A DNA stretch of 64,000 nt from Epiperipatus broadwayi (lineage: Eukaryota; Onychophora; Udeonychophora; Euonychophora; Peripatidae), in assembly GCA_028023455.1 (NCBI GenBank), contig JAQFVV010006215.1:7175230-7239229 (forward strand), written 5' to 3'. The translations under genes and the position numbers were made by a program. The notes beneath the pieces were generated by a model. That model was given only the letters and a program-made list of their open reading frames with translations, did no database searches and was not told the DNA's origin. Shown piece after piece: positions 38,701-50,700 of this stretch. How positions within the stretch are numbered: position 1 is the first letter of the stretch; each line of letters opens with the position of its first letter.

Positions 38701-41700
38701 ATAATAATCATTTTTGTAAGATTAAGCCCTGTAAGATATTGTTTTTCTAATTAAGATTGCGTGGGAGATAAGGAAGGACATAAATGGCTGGGTAATTTAT
38801 TTATTTTGTTTGATAAGAGAGAGGGAGGATTCAAAGAGACTATTCTGTTCATTCAGTTTTTATTGCTCAGCTTCTTCTTATTGAGGATCGATCCAGATTT
38901 TAGCTGTTATTGAACTGTTGCATTGTGAAAGTGACTAATTTTTTTTTTTGATATTGGTGCCACGGGAATCACCAAGTTGAATTTCTGTTGACCGACAATA
39001 ACTCTATTTGCCGCGATAATAGCAGTCATTCAGATGCCATGCCTGTAATATACGCCACGAAGAATCTCCACAACATGATAGGCTGAGCCTTTCCAAAGAT
39101 GAACTTCCGGAGCTCCAAATTGTGACTTCCATCATGACCTAACTGTCAAGTCCAGAATGGATCCCGATAATGCCTCCAGACTTCTGAACCTGTAGTAAAT
39201 GACATTCGTTGTAGAAGGACTCTATAAACCGAGCTTTGTGTGAACAACAGAAATTAATATTATCTCGAGGTAACTTACCTTTCCATATCAAAATCAGGCT
39301 AAATCTCTAATTAAGTCTCTCGCAAATCTCAGCTTAATCTTAAAAAGAAATTATATTTACGATGTGTAAGTTATAGAAAGGACAAATGAATATGAGTTGT
39401 CATTATGTTTTGGATTTGTGGATTATGAAAAGGCATTTGATTCTATAAACATTTCTTCAGTGATTAAAGCATTGGATCATCAAGGTATAGATCCAGGATA
39501 TTGTCATATTTTAAAGAATATTTATAAAAATGCAACAGCAACAATTAGATTACATAATGATACTGGGAAAGTCAACATTGAGAAAGGTGTAAGACAAGAT
39601 GACTCCATATCTCCAAAACTTTTTACAGCAGTGCTGCAAGAAGTATTTTGTGGATTAAAATGGGAAACTAAAGGAGTGAAAGTAAATGGAGATTATTTAA
39701 GTCATTTAGATTTCGCAGATGATGTAGTTGTTTTTGCAAATAATGCTTCCGAACTGCAGGAAATGTTGCAAGAGTTATCAGATGAAAGTAGGAAAGTAGG
39801 ACTAAAGATAAATGTTAAAAAGGCTAAAGTAATGTTTAATCGATTCGCTCAAAATATGAAAATAAAGATTGATTATGATGAATTAGAAGAAGTTAAGAGT
39901 TACAAATACCTTGGTCAGATTATTAATACAGATGGAAACATAATAGAGGAAATTAATCATAGAATTAAACTTGGTTGGAGTGCTTTTGGTAGAAATAACT
40001 TGATATTAAAAGGAAATATGCCTATGTGTTTGAAAAGAAAGGTTTTTAACAAATGTGTTTTACCAGTTCTTACTTATGGATCTGAGACTTGGACACTTAA
40101 TAGAAGATCAATACAGAGACTTCAGACCACTCAAAGAAGTATGGAGAGATGTATGTTGGGAGTAACAAGAAGAGATCGAAAACGCAATGTATGGGTAAGA
40201 GAACAAACAGGTGTTACTGACCTCATTGAAAAAATTAAAAGATTGAAGTGGAGTTGGGCTGGACATATTGCTAGAAGAGATGATAATAGATGGACAATTG
40301 AAATTTTAAACTGGATTCCAAGAGATTGTGAAAGACCCAGAAGGAGACCACATGTAAGATGGATGGATGAAATAAGAAAATGTGTAGGGGTGATGTGGAG
40401 AAGAGAAGCTAAAGATCGGAGAAGCTGGATTAAACTTGGAGAGACCTTCATCCTGCAGTGGATTGATAATGGTTGATAATGATGATGATGATGATGAATT
40501 TATCAATTTAAATATTAATGTATTTTTGTTTATTTTACATTACAATCTTAGTAGCAAGATTTTCAATCTTAAAATGTTGCTTGTTCAAGAGTGTAGGGCG
40601 AGTGATATTTTATATGCTTAATAATTTCTCAGTTTTATGATTACCCCTTGTTAAATGCTCAAACCGACCTTAGTAGTTTTCTTTTATTTTTGTTTGTTTG
40701 TTTGCTTCAGCGTTAAACTGAATCAAACTTGGTTTTGGCTAGCGATTTCTAGGATATATGATTTATTTATTTTTGGTAGAGATTTATTTGCTATAATTCA
40801 GATTGCGTAATTCATGTTTCTTTCTTGTGTGAGACTAACCTTGGCTCGTTTCAATGTACTTGTCCATGAGCGTTTTGCAGAATTATGACATTCTTGGTTC
40901 CAACATTTCTTTTCTGGACTAAGAAAAGCTCGTCTGCGCTGTCCCGTTATTCTCCACAAACATCCATCTTACTAAATCTCTATAGGGAAAAGGGAATTGG
41001 TTGGGGGAACCGCTAGCAAGAAGATATAAGCCATTATTGTGTTATAGATGAGAAATGAACTTGTCTGCCTGGGTATTTAACGTAGTTCTGCTCGCATACA
41101 CTCAATGTTAAGATCTGCTAAGTAAATGTATCAAGTTCCATGTTTATTTTGTTATTATGTTTAATAAATTTAAAAAGTTCTTATAAGTATTTTGGCTGAC
41201 GTTTGTCTCAGTGTTTTCTCAATTGTCTGAACCACATTCATTAGCTTTTGCTCTCCCTGGGTTTAGTTTGGCACATTCATGTTCGTATATCCTGCCCACC
41301 CTTGAAATAAATGTCTAGTGATGTGATGTGATGTGACTAGTGGCGCCCTCATGGTCAGGATATACGAAACAAAAATCTTTCGTCCGGCACAATATTAAGT
41401 GAGAAAACTATTTACATAAAAATAAGTTGACTAAAATAGATAATTATATAGAGAGAATGAAATTAGATTGTAAATTACTGGAAGATATTAATTAAGTGGA
41501 AGAGATGGGAGTAAAAAAATTTGGAAATATATTAAAAGAAGGAATGTTAGTTTTACAGAAAATAAATTGAACGAGGCAGGGAGAAAGTTGAAAGATGGCA
41601 AGACAAGAGGTTTAGATAGATGGACAACAGAGATGCTTATGAATTTCGGAAATAGGGCTAAATTAAATCTGTTATCATGTTTTAATAAGATTGCACAGAA

Positions 41701-44700
41701 GGCAGAATTTCCATATAGCTGGAATAAAATAGAAGAATGAGGCTTTATTTAAAGGAAAGGATAAGGATCATAGAAAAATAAATAATTATAGACCAGTAGT
41801 AGTAACGTCGGTGTTGTATAAAGCTTTCACATATATGGTGGCTGGAAGGGTGGCAAATGAAAGAAAAATAATATAGCGGGAGAAATGCAAGGAGATTTTA
41901 GAATGGTTAGGCATGTAAGAGATAGTTTATTTGTAACCACACAACTTATAGAAATGAATAGGAATATAGGTAGGCAATTATATATGGTCTTTATAGATAT
42001 AGAGAAGGCATATGATAGAGTGAATAGAAATAGGCTGGGTTAGTTTAGTAAATTTAAGAATGAATGGAGCTTTAGTGAGTCTTATTATGATATTATATGT
42101 ATCAATTAGGAAATACAGAATCAGAATTAAAAATGATGTGGGATTAAGGCAAGGATGACCTATGTCACCTATTTTATTATATTTGAGAGAAATAGAGAGG
42201 GCAATAGAAAAATTAGGAAGAAGGGTAGAGATACCATTAGTAGCTGGCAAGGAAATGTATACATAATCAGGTTTTTTTATTTGCTGATGGGTATTTTTTT
42301 TAGGTCCAGAAAATAGGGAAGAGATGGGGATCAAATTTACTGAAGAAAAATCAAAAGTAATAATAGTAAATGCTGGGCAAAGAGAAGAGAAAGAATTTTC
42401 TTAGAGAATATAAAAGTGAAATGTGATGGATAGGTACAACTATTTGGGAATCATTTTAAGTAATCAGAAGAATTGCTTGGATAAATGGAAGAAAAAATTG
42501 ATAAATGAAGCAAAGAAAAAGGGTTGATAATTTAACAGTATTTTCATATAATAAATATGATGTAGCAAGAATTGTATGGAATGGAATGGCAACAGCGGGA
42601 TTAACCTATGGTAATGATGTATGTGTTCGCAAAGGGGTGTTAGATTGCTTAGAAAAGTACAAAGAGAAATAGAAAGATGTGCCAGTGGCAAAGGAGGTAA
42701 TTCAAGAAGAAATGGGATGATCAAGTTTTTATGTGAGAGATGCAAAATGAAAATGTTCAGTAGATTGCAATTTATGAATAGTAAAAGAATAGCCAAAATA
42801 GTATTTAATTGGGTTACGAGTAAAGGACAGGCAACAAGATGAGTGAGAAAGGTAGTACAATATGCAGAAGATTTGGATAAAGACTTTCTGTCAGTATACT
42901 TGTATAAAAGGTTGGATGATTGTTGAGTATTAAAGTGGCAAAGACTGAGATAGAAAAATAGATACATTAATAAAAAAATAGGGAGCCGAAGAGATGAAGA
43001 ATTAGTGTGGAGACTAAAAAGAGCTTAAAATATATATAGAATTAAACAGAATATTGGATGAGAATTAATTTATGATAATAGCAAGGAAAGTAGTTTAAGG
43101 TTTGAACAGCCTCTTTAACAGACATACACATAAATGGAGAAATGTGGGTGATTTAGTCTGCAGATTATGTAAGGTAGGCATGGAAAATATTAGACATTTG
43201 CTAATGGTATGTTAATGCTTAGAAGCAGAAAGGATACAAATAGTGAAGTTGTTGAAGAATAAATTTAGACTAAGTAATTATACAGAAAGGGGGTTCTTGG
43301 TCTTTATGCTGGGTTTGGAAAAAGATAAACAGGATATAGATACAAAGGCCATGGAGTGGACAAAGATGATGATGTGGGAATGGGATAGAGCAGGATAGAG
43401 AAGAATATGGAAAAACTTAGGGTGGGGAGTAGAAAGGGAAGGTAGAATGGCTAACAGGTTTTCTTGAGCATATTGGCTGAGAGATTCCTGATTTCGATAA
43501 AGAAGTAGTCATATCACATCACAAATAAAGATTAATTAAAACCTTTTGATATTGCATATATCATCTAAAAACTACTACATAGTAAATCATAGGATTTCAC
43601 ACTGTATGTTTGTAATTTAAACTCAGTGAGTTAAGTGTGAAGATATTTAATATTCACGCTTTCAGATCTAAGTACTTTAGACTAGCTTGGATATATAGAA
43701 AGACAAGTAAAGAATAGGGTGGACTGCCCTATTCCTGTTAAATTCTCGGTCTTGTATTTACGATCTGATTGCTGTTAGATAGTGATGAGCGCGAGAGGTT
43801 TGAAATCTCTCAATTTAATTTCAAGAGAGAAAAAGTTAAATATATATTTTTAAAAGTTTGGATTATTTTTTAAAAAAAAGAAAACTTTCTAGCATTTCCT
43901 TTTTTTCTCTAATAGTTTTTTTTTGTCAATAAAAAAATTTAGAAATTTTTGCAATTTTATGGAAACTTTATATGCCATTAATTTTGGATTTTAATTTTGA
44001 AAATTTCAGATTTAAATTAACTTTCTTATTTTCTAAAAGAAAATCCATTTAAAAGCACGTCTATTGAAATAATTAATGACACACACACACATGTATATAT
44101 TTAATAAGATACATTTCTCATCAGTACATGTGTTTAAATGCTAATTATTTTTTTTATTTTCTTTACTTTAAATATTTAATATAACTATTAAACAAATGGC
44201 TTATAAATGTTAGTATAGAAATAAGTATTATTTTGATGCTTGAGTTCTGTTATTTAATGGTTTATGTGCTTATCCTTATTCTAATTCATTTATATATTTT
44301 CATTCCTATTTATTTATGATTATGATTCTGTTCTAAAATTATTTCACTATTCCAGAATACGATGACAAGATGCTGATGTAGGTGAAAATTGGGCTTAGAA
44401 AGTGCAAAATATAACCAGTATGATATTTATCACTACTATACTTGATTGTTAAATAATAAATATAATGAGTGATCTGTTGTATTATCATGATGATCAAATG
44501 ATAATCTCTTGCTTTAATGTAATGATGCTAAGAAAATGTTTGTACATATATCAACATCTTAAATGCACTGACTTGATTACTAAGATTTGATGGGAATTTT
44601 ACACTTATTCATGCTATGAAGTTACTAATCATAATGTCCATGTTTGGATCCAGAATAGAACAAGTTTGTCCGGTCTAGCTATTCATCTATTCATGTTTTT

Positions 44701-47700
44701 TATAGCACAACCGAAGCAAACTCCTAATTCTACCATAACATTCACGGCATAACAACAATAAATGCCATAGGGAAAAATCAAATTTTTTAGGATATATAGC
44801 CCCTATCCATTTATCTTTCCATACACTTCATTGTCAATGTATACATCATTTTATTTATAGATCAACCAGATTGGGCAGTTGAACATAGAAACTCTTTAAA
44901 TAAATATTTAAGTCTTTCATTCATTTTAAAAATTTACTCAAATTATATTGTAAATGAGGGCTGTAATAGCAAATAAAAATTTAATAAAAGAAAACATACA
45001 AAAAATAAAAACACTCCAAAACATATATCTTCACAAAACTAATTATATTTTAACATAATATAATTAAAATCTTGCTAGAAAATATATAGTGAGAGATTAG
45101 TTCTTAAATTAAAAAGCTTTATTGGGACAATAATACTATTGTATTATGCATATTACATTACTTTAATTTCAGAGATAAATATTTTCTACAGTCATTATAT
45201 TTCTTCTAATGCTATAATAATGTATGTAGGTTTGTGTTGAATAAACATATAAAAGTATTCATATTTTAGATTTTATTAAAACTGACATTAATTATAGCCA
45301 TCATGTTGGACTTCTAAGATAATATTATACAAACTAAGATACATTTTTATTTTTTTATTTTATTAATGATTATATGTGCACTTTCAATGATGATTTTTAA
45401 TTATTATTATAACATTTATTACAGGCAAAAGTTTATACATATTCATTAGAACTTGGAGATATCTGCTCTAATGCAAATATTTTTCTTGAGTTTAAATAAG
45501 ATGGGAATATTTGAGAAACCCTTTTTGGATTTCTTATAATCACTTTATAAATAAGTAAATGATAGATTGCTTTCTTTTTGTCCCATTTAAATTCTAATGT
45601 GTCTACATCATATTTGCAGAGAATGAAGAGTTGTTTGGAGACAGTATTAACATCTGTTCTTTATTCTGACATTTAATATCCTCATATGTACACATTATAA
45701 TTTATCATTTATGATGAACATCAAAATATGCATAAGTTGTTACAATTCAGTATATGCATGTAAAACGTACTTGGATGTATATTAATATAAGTGCTGACTA
45801 ATAATATTATGATTTCTAATATCATAAATATTTAAGTTGAACTGTAGATGAATGCATAATAGACTATCATTAATTATTTGCCTGCCTGCAAATCCATTGC
45901 TGCTTATATTGATCTTAATAATCACATATTTTCTAGGAAGATATTCTTTTGGGAGGCTTACAACATGATTCAGAATGCTAGTCAACCTCAATTGTCACCA
46001 TCTCTCCTTACTATCATTAATAAACAGATAATCAAAAAAATTCAAATTCTAGTATCTGGAACCAAAATACCTTGATTTCCTTATCAAAATCAAATCAGAA
46101 ACTTTCCCTATTAGTCATTTCTTATCATAGAAAATGGCATGCTAACATTAACCCTTTTGTTTTCTTTGTCATAAATCTGAAGAAACAATGTCATTTTCTA
46201 TTCCACTGTTCAGCTCTTCTTACTTATAGAAATATCATTGGATTAATTACTAAATCACATACTTCCTCTATTTTCACTCTCACTGATAACATGAAATGGG
46301 GCCTTTTCCCTTCAATTAGGGTTGATATTTTCCTTGTTTACTGTTTTGTTCCTAAGATGCCATTTTTGCTTCAACCCTACATGCAGGAAATTACAATCAC
46401 TGTTTTACAATAAAATTTCAAAAATTAAAAATAGAATTAGGGCGCTTGCCCCTCCAGACATTGTTAATGCTATCTGGTCTCTCTTCCGACCCCATTATAA
46501 GCAGATAATTCCACTTCTTTTTTTTTACTTTTATATGCTTTTGCTATGTATTTACAAAATGTACCTTTTGTAATTTATACACCATTGTATTTGTCTATTC
46601 TTTGATGATAAACTTTAAAATATCCAATTGAATTTCAAATCATCTTTATCAAGTTTGTAAAAAAAAAATTTTACGTAATAAAAAAAAATTTTTAAAAATA
46701 TTTGTCTGCTTTGCTTAATATATAAAAAAATTATTTTATTAATGAGATAAGTATTTGAAAACTTAACTAAATTATTATGAGGGTTTGAATTTCCCTTGTA
46801 TTGTTTCTTTGCTAGACATGATTGAAAAATTTTGATTTTGATGTCATTAATAAATATTTATTTCTAACAAATAAATTAACTGAGAATGTTTAATTAGGTA
46901 GTAATTGGTACTCATTTAGCACAATATTTTTGATGAAGATATGATGCTTTGTGCTAAATACGCGTACATAAAATTAAAATCAAAGGCGTATTTTTATTTA
47001 AAGAAAAAAGACTGGAAAATGTTAAAGTTAAACTAAAGTATGTGCATGTATAAACCAATGGACATATTTAAAATCCATAAACTATTTAGGAGAAATTATT
47101 TTAAAAGATCAGCAAAATATCAAAAATAGCCTCATGGCAAATTTAATTAAAATACCATTGCAATACTGATTAGGTTCCTGATGAGAACTATGAGAGAAAA
47201 CAGACCTTAATTATATATTAAACTAGAATGCTGGTTGGAGTGAAATAACAATGGTACTATCACGTGGCACAGTTGAGACACCAACCAATCAGATTATTAA
47301 CATGGTAACTGGAAGATGTGATCGTAATCAGAAGAGAGAAAAGAATTATTAGCTTGTTGAAACCCCTGAAGAACAGAAGTGTTCTTCCTCTGGCAAAATT
47401 TTGTCAGCCTTGCTTATCTGGCCTCTTGAGAACTTTTTTTCTGGACTTATATGAATACCCTGGGACCGCAGGACCCTTATAAATCAACTGCCTTCGACCT
47501 GTTTGTATATATATTTCCGTATGTAGAAGAGACAATAGTTAAATACTTAAGCACTAACTGTGTATCATTATAACTAACAATTAGTATATTAAAGATTTAT
47601 TCTAAAGTAAATTGCCGAGCCACCTGTTATTATTTAGAATCATTTACTAATTACAATCCAACTATAACTAGGTCACTGCTGGACATAGTACTGTCATAAC

Positions 47701-50700
47701 TTCATTTAATATTCTTAAATATTGACAATAATTTTGATTCTTAGGATTGATTCTTAATACTATCATTTAGTGTACATAACTCATAATAGTTTTGATAGAA
47801 TAATAAAAACAAATATTTTGTTTGTGCAAATCGATATTGTCCTCAGCCAGCAGTAATTGCATATCATACTTGATCACTATTTTTTATTTTATTTTTAATT
47901 ATATTTTTGGTGAAATGTTTATGGAGTAATTTGAAATTATAAGTGAATTCTTTATTTTTATAATGAGTCTTGAACCTTTCACGACTTTGGTTTTGAAATA
48001 ATTTTAAGCAAAGCACTACGTGCAGCAGGTTTATCAGGTTCTTCTATATTTGAATTTATTTTTCTGGTATGTATGGCTGAAGAATTGGGGGGGGGGGGGA
48101 TAGAGTAGAATGAAGCCAGTCCATTAAAGTTTGAAGATTTGCTGTTGGTTTAGCACAAAATAGGTATTGGAGATTCTTCATCTTTTTTACATGTGTATGG
48201 TCATGTGTATCAGTTGTATGAGATAGAACGGATAGCTGAATGGAACTTGAAAGTCTGTGTTCAAACCCATTATAATTTAATTTTATAGAAAGCAATTATT
48301 TTCATTTCTCAAATTATAGCAAATTCGGGTTATCAAGAATTTAAAGATGATGTTAGGTTAATTTTCTTTAATAAAATTGCACTATTCATTTAAATTTTCA
48401 TTCTTTTTATAAGAACAGAGTGATTTCTTTAAGAGATTTTAAACATAAAAAAGTTAGCAAAATCAATAATTAGTTTTAAACTGGTAGTTTATTTCATTTT
48501 TTTTGCAATTAGCAGTGTATGGACACAATCAAAGATTTCATTTTGAACTTTCACAGATGTTATTTTCATCATACTAAAATGGTTTAAACTTAACTTCACC
48601 AAATGAACTGGGTTTTCTTCTATTGTTAATAATTTGTTGAGACAAATTATCTCATGCATGATAAAGAAAATTTCACAGCACTTTTAATATTTTTACTTTT
48701 GTTGTATAATATATTAAATTAATATAATTTTTTGTTTGTTTGTTTTAAAGTAAGTGTACAATTTTATTACTATTCCGTCTAATTAAATATTGAGAAAAGA
48801 AAAAAAATATATATAATTTACATATCAAATGATAACAGAAGAAAAAAACGAAATTTGTTAAATATAAAAGAACATATAATTAAACAGCATGTGTGAGAAT
48901 GCATTTATACGTTACAAATTAAATTATATAGTTTTAAATAATGATTAAACTTTTAGAAAGTAACAATAGGCAATTTTCAGTTCACTTAAGACAATAAAAA
49001 TTAGTCATATTTATCTTGAGTACCCGGGATTTTATTTTGATTAGGTATAAGTTTATTTCCATGTAAGGTTGTTTCAATGATCCAAACGAAATCTATGTAT
49101 TCTTTATTGTTGACAAATGGAAAAAATTTCTGTTAATGACAAAAGTCCGGCACGACCATCCATTTTGTGGGATTGCTTGGATATAGAAAATAATGATGTC
49201 TTATTGGAAGCTTTCTTAGTGTATACAGTTCAAGATTCATTCCTTCCTGCATTATTTTAGCGGTATATTGGTAGGGTCCTTCAGGTTCTTGGATGGACAG
49301 GCCTTGAACAGGAACAGCTATATATATTTGGAGCTTAGGGTGATTGCCTTACACATATTTGTTCTACCCCAGCATTACGATTGTATAAGTTGATATTGCT
49401 AAATCCATTTTCTTCTCGAGATGGTTGATTGAAGTACTTTAATATTTTTTTTTATAATGTGAGCATAGCCGCACCAGTAAACTTAGCAAAAAGAAAAAAA
49501 TATTAATTCCACATTTCTGTCCGAAAAACACTCTTGCTCTCTCTTTCCTTTTCAGATACTAATTAATTCAGTTCTTTTATTTCCCAGAATAGTTTATCAG
49601 CATTGAGATCTCTATTTCTCAGGCATGCTTTTAACATTTTTCTTTTAGGTTTCTTTTCTTTTTTTAGCCGTACATTTATTTAAAATTTCTTGGAATTTAG
49701 AGTGGCTAAGTAATGGAACAAAAGACACAAAATTGCCTCAAGGTAATTATATCAAAGTTCTTTTGTAACTCTCATTAAAATACTATGTACGATAAAACTA
49801 AAGGAAAATATACATTTGAAATAAGTAATAATACAAAAAAAATATATATATTTGTATATAACTGCATTCCCACAATTTATTAACACATTTTTCTGAATGT
49901 ATTCTAAAATAAATAACTATAACTATATACATCTTTCTATTTTTTTTTTTTTTTTAAATAAAACTTTCGAACTTTATCTCTCTCTTTGACATATATCTAT
50001 ATGATTCTTTATATACATTCTCGCACATTGAAGCCAATTTATTGCCCTTACGCTTATCTAGGCCGTTGGGGGATATTATGTCACTCCCTTATAACAGGGT
50101 TTGAACCTGGCTATTGTTACAATAAATTGAAAATTATTTTATTTGTCGAAATATTTTATTCCAGAGATGTAATTGCTTTATTTTTATAAGCTTTTAGACT
50201 TTGCATTGAATTTTACATAATGCTTTCTTATAACTTAACTCATGAATTCTATGCCTTTTCTTTTTATATCCCCCCTCCCCCCAATCACTTTTTCTTTGCT
50301 TTCTCGACTAACAAATTATTATTTCTGTCAAATTTTTGTGCTTCTTTAGATTATACTAAAGAAAAGTATCAATCTTCATTTAATTAATTTGTTTTTAAAT
50401 TTAGCATAATTTTTATAAATGTTTTTATATTGTGACATATACGCACAAATGTAAACATATAGTATTAATGAAATACTTATTATTAAAGCTACAATTAAAT
50501 AATTAAATTATTTGTATTTTAAGATAGGATTTAATTAAGACAAGCAACATTATAGTAAAAAAATGAAAGATGTTCCCATATATATTATAATTTTATTAAA
50601 AGAATGATTTTTATTTTACTTTAATTTTTAATATACTGTATACATTTTACAGCTTGAGGTATTTAATATGGGATAGCCAACCAATATGCACTTATATATT

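Larger units (their letters stand above)
28066..41390 (+). mobile_element. 13.3-kb compound Ty3/gypsy-type LTR retrotransposon
   Basis: Order: LTR1 (28066-29891), internal region A (29892-31586) with a coiled-coil ORF, a diverged LTR2 (31587-33680), internal region B (33681-38398) with broken gag-pol, and LTR3 (38399-41390). LTR1 and LTR3 are near twins and AATAT flanks the whole, so the five-part unit behaves as a single insertion. The presence of a third LTR in the middle is not the standard structure. It could come from recombination between tandem or co-packaged related elements. Confidence 0.8.
38399..41390 (+). repeat. 3' LTR (LTR3), interrupted by an RTE LINE
   Basis: Colinear with LTR1 from TGAACTGGATAC to TCGTCCGGCAC. 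Differences from LTR1: an A/T-rich expansion near 38685-38710, the RTE insertion at 39370-40496, a short insertion (CCTTAG near 40668), and a GATGT repeat replacing a few bases near 41318. Close identity to LTR1 indicates a fairly recent insertion of the compound element. Confidence 0.85.

Noticed and set aside
28066-41390. Endogenous retrovirus with an envelope gene
   Set aside because: No env-like frame follows the integrase; the C-terminal integrase block is directly followed by the polypurine tract and LTR.
42464-42967. Minus-strand ORF of 167 codons
   Set aside because: It is the antisense shadow of the host LINE C-terminal part; no conserved domain is visible.
46640-47100. Additional exon of the kinase-like gene in the last intron
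   Set aside because: No phase-0 open segment with both splice sites; exons 5 and 6 join cleanly without it.
48231-48270. tRNA A- and B-box-like motifs suggesting a SINE head
   Set aside because: Boxes are only ~25 bases apart, and the repeat body lies upstream of them on that strand, the reverse of a tRNA-derived SINE.
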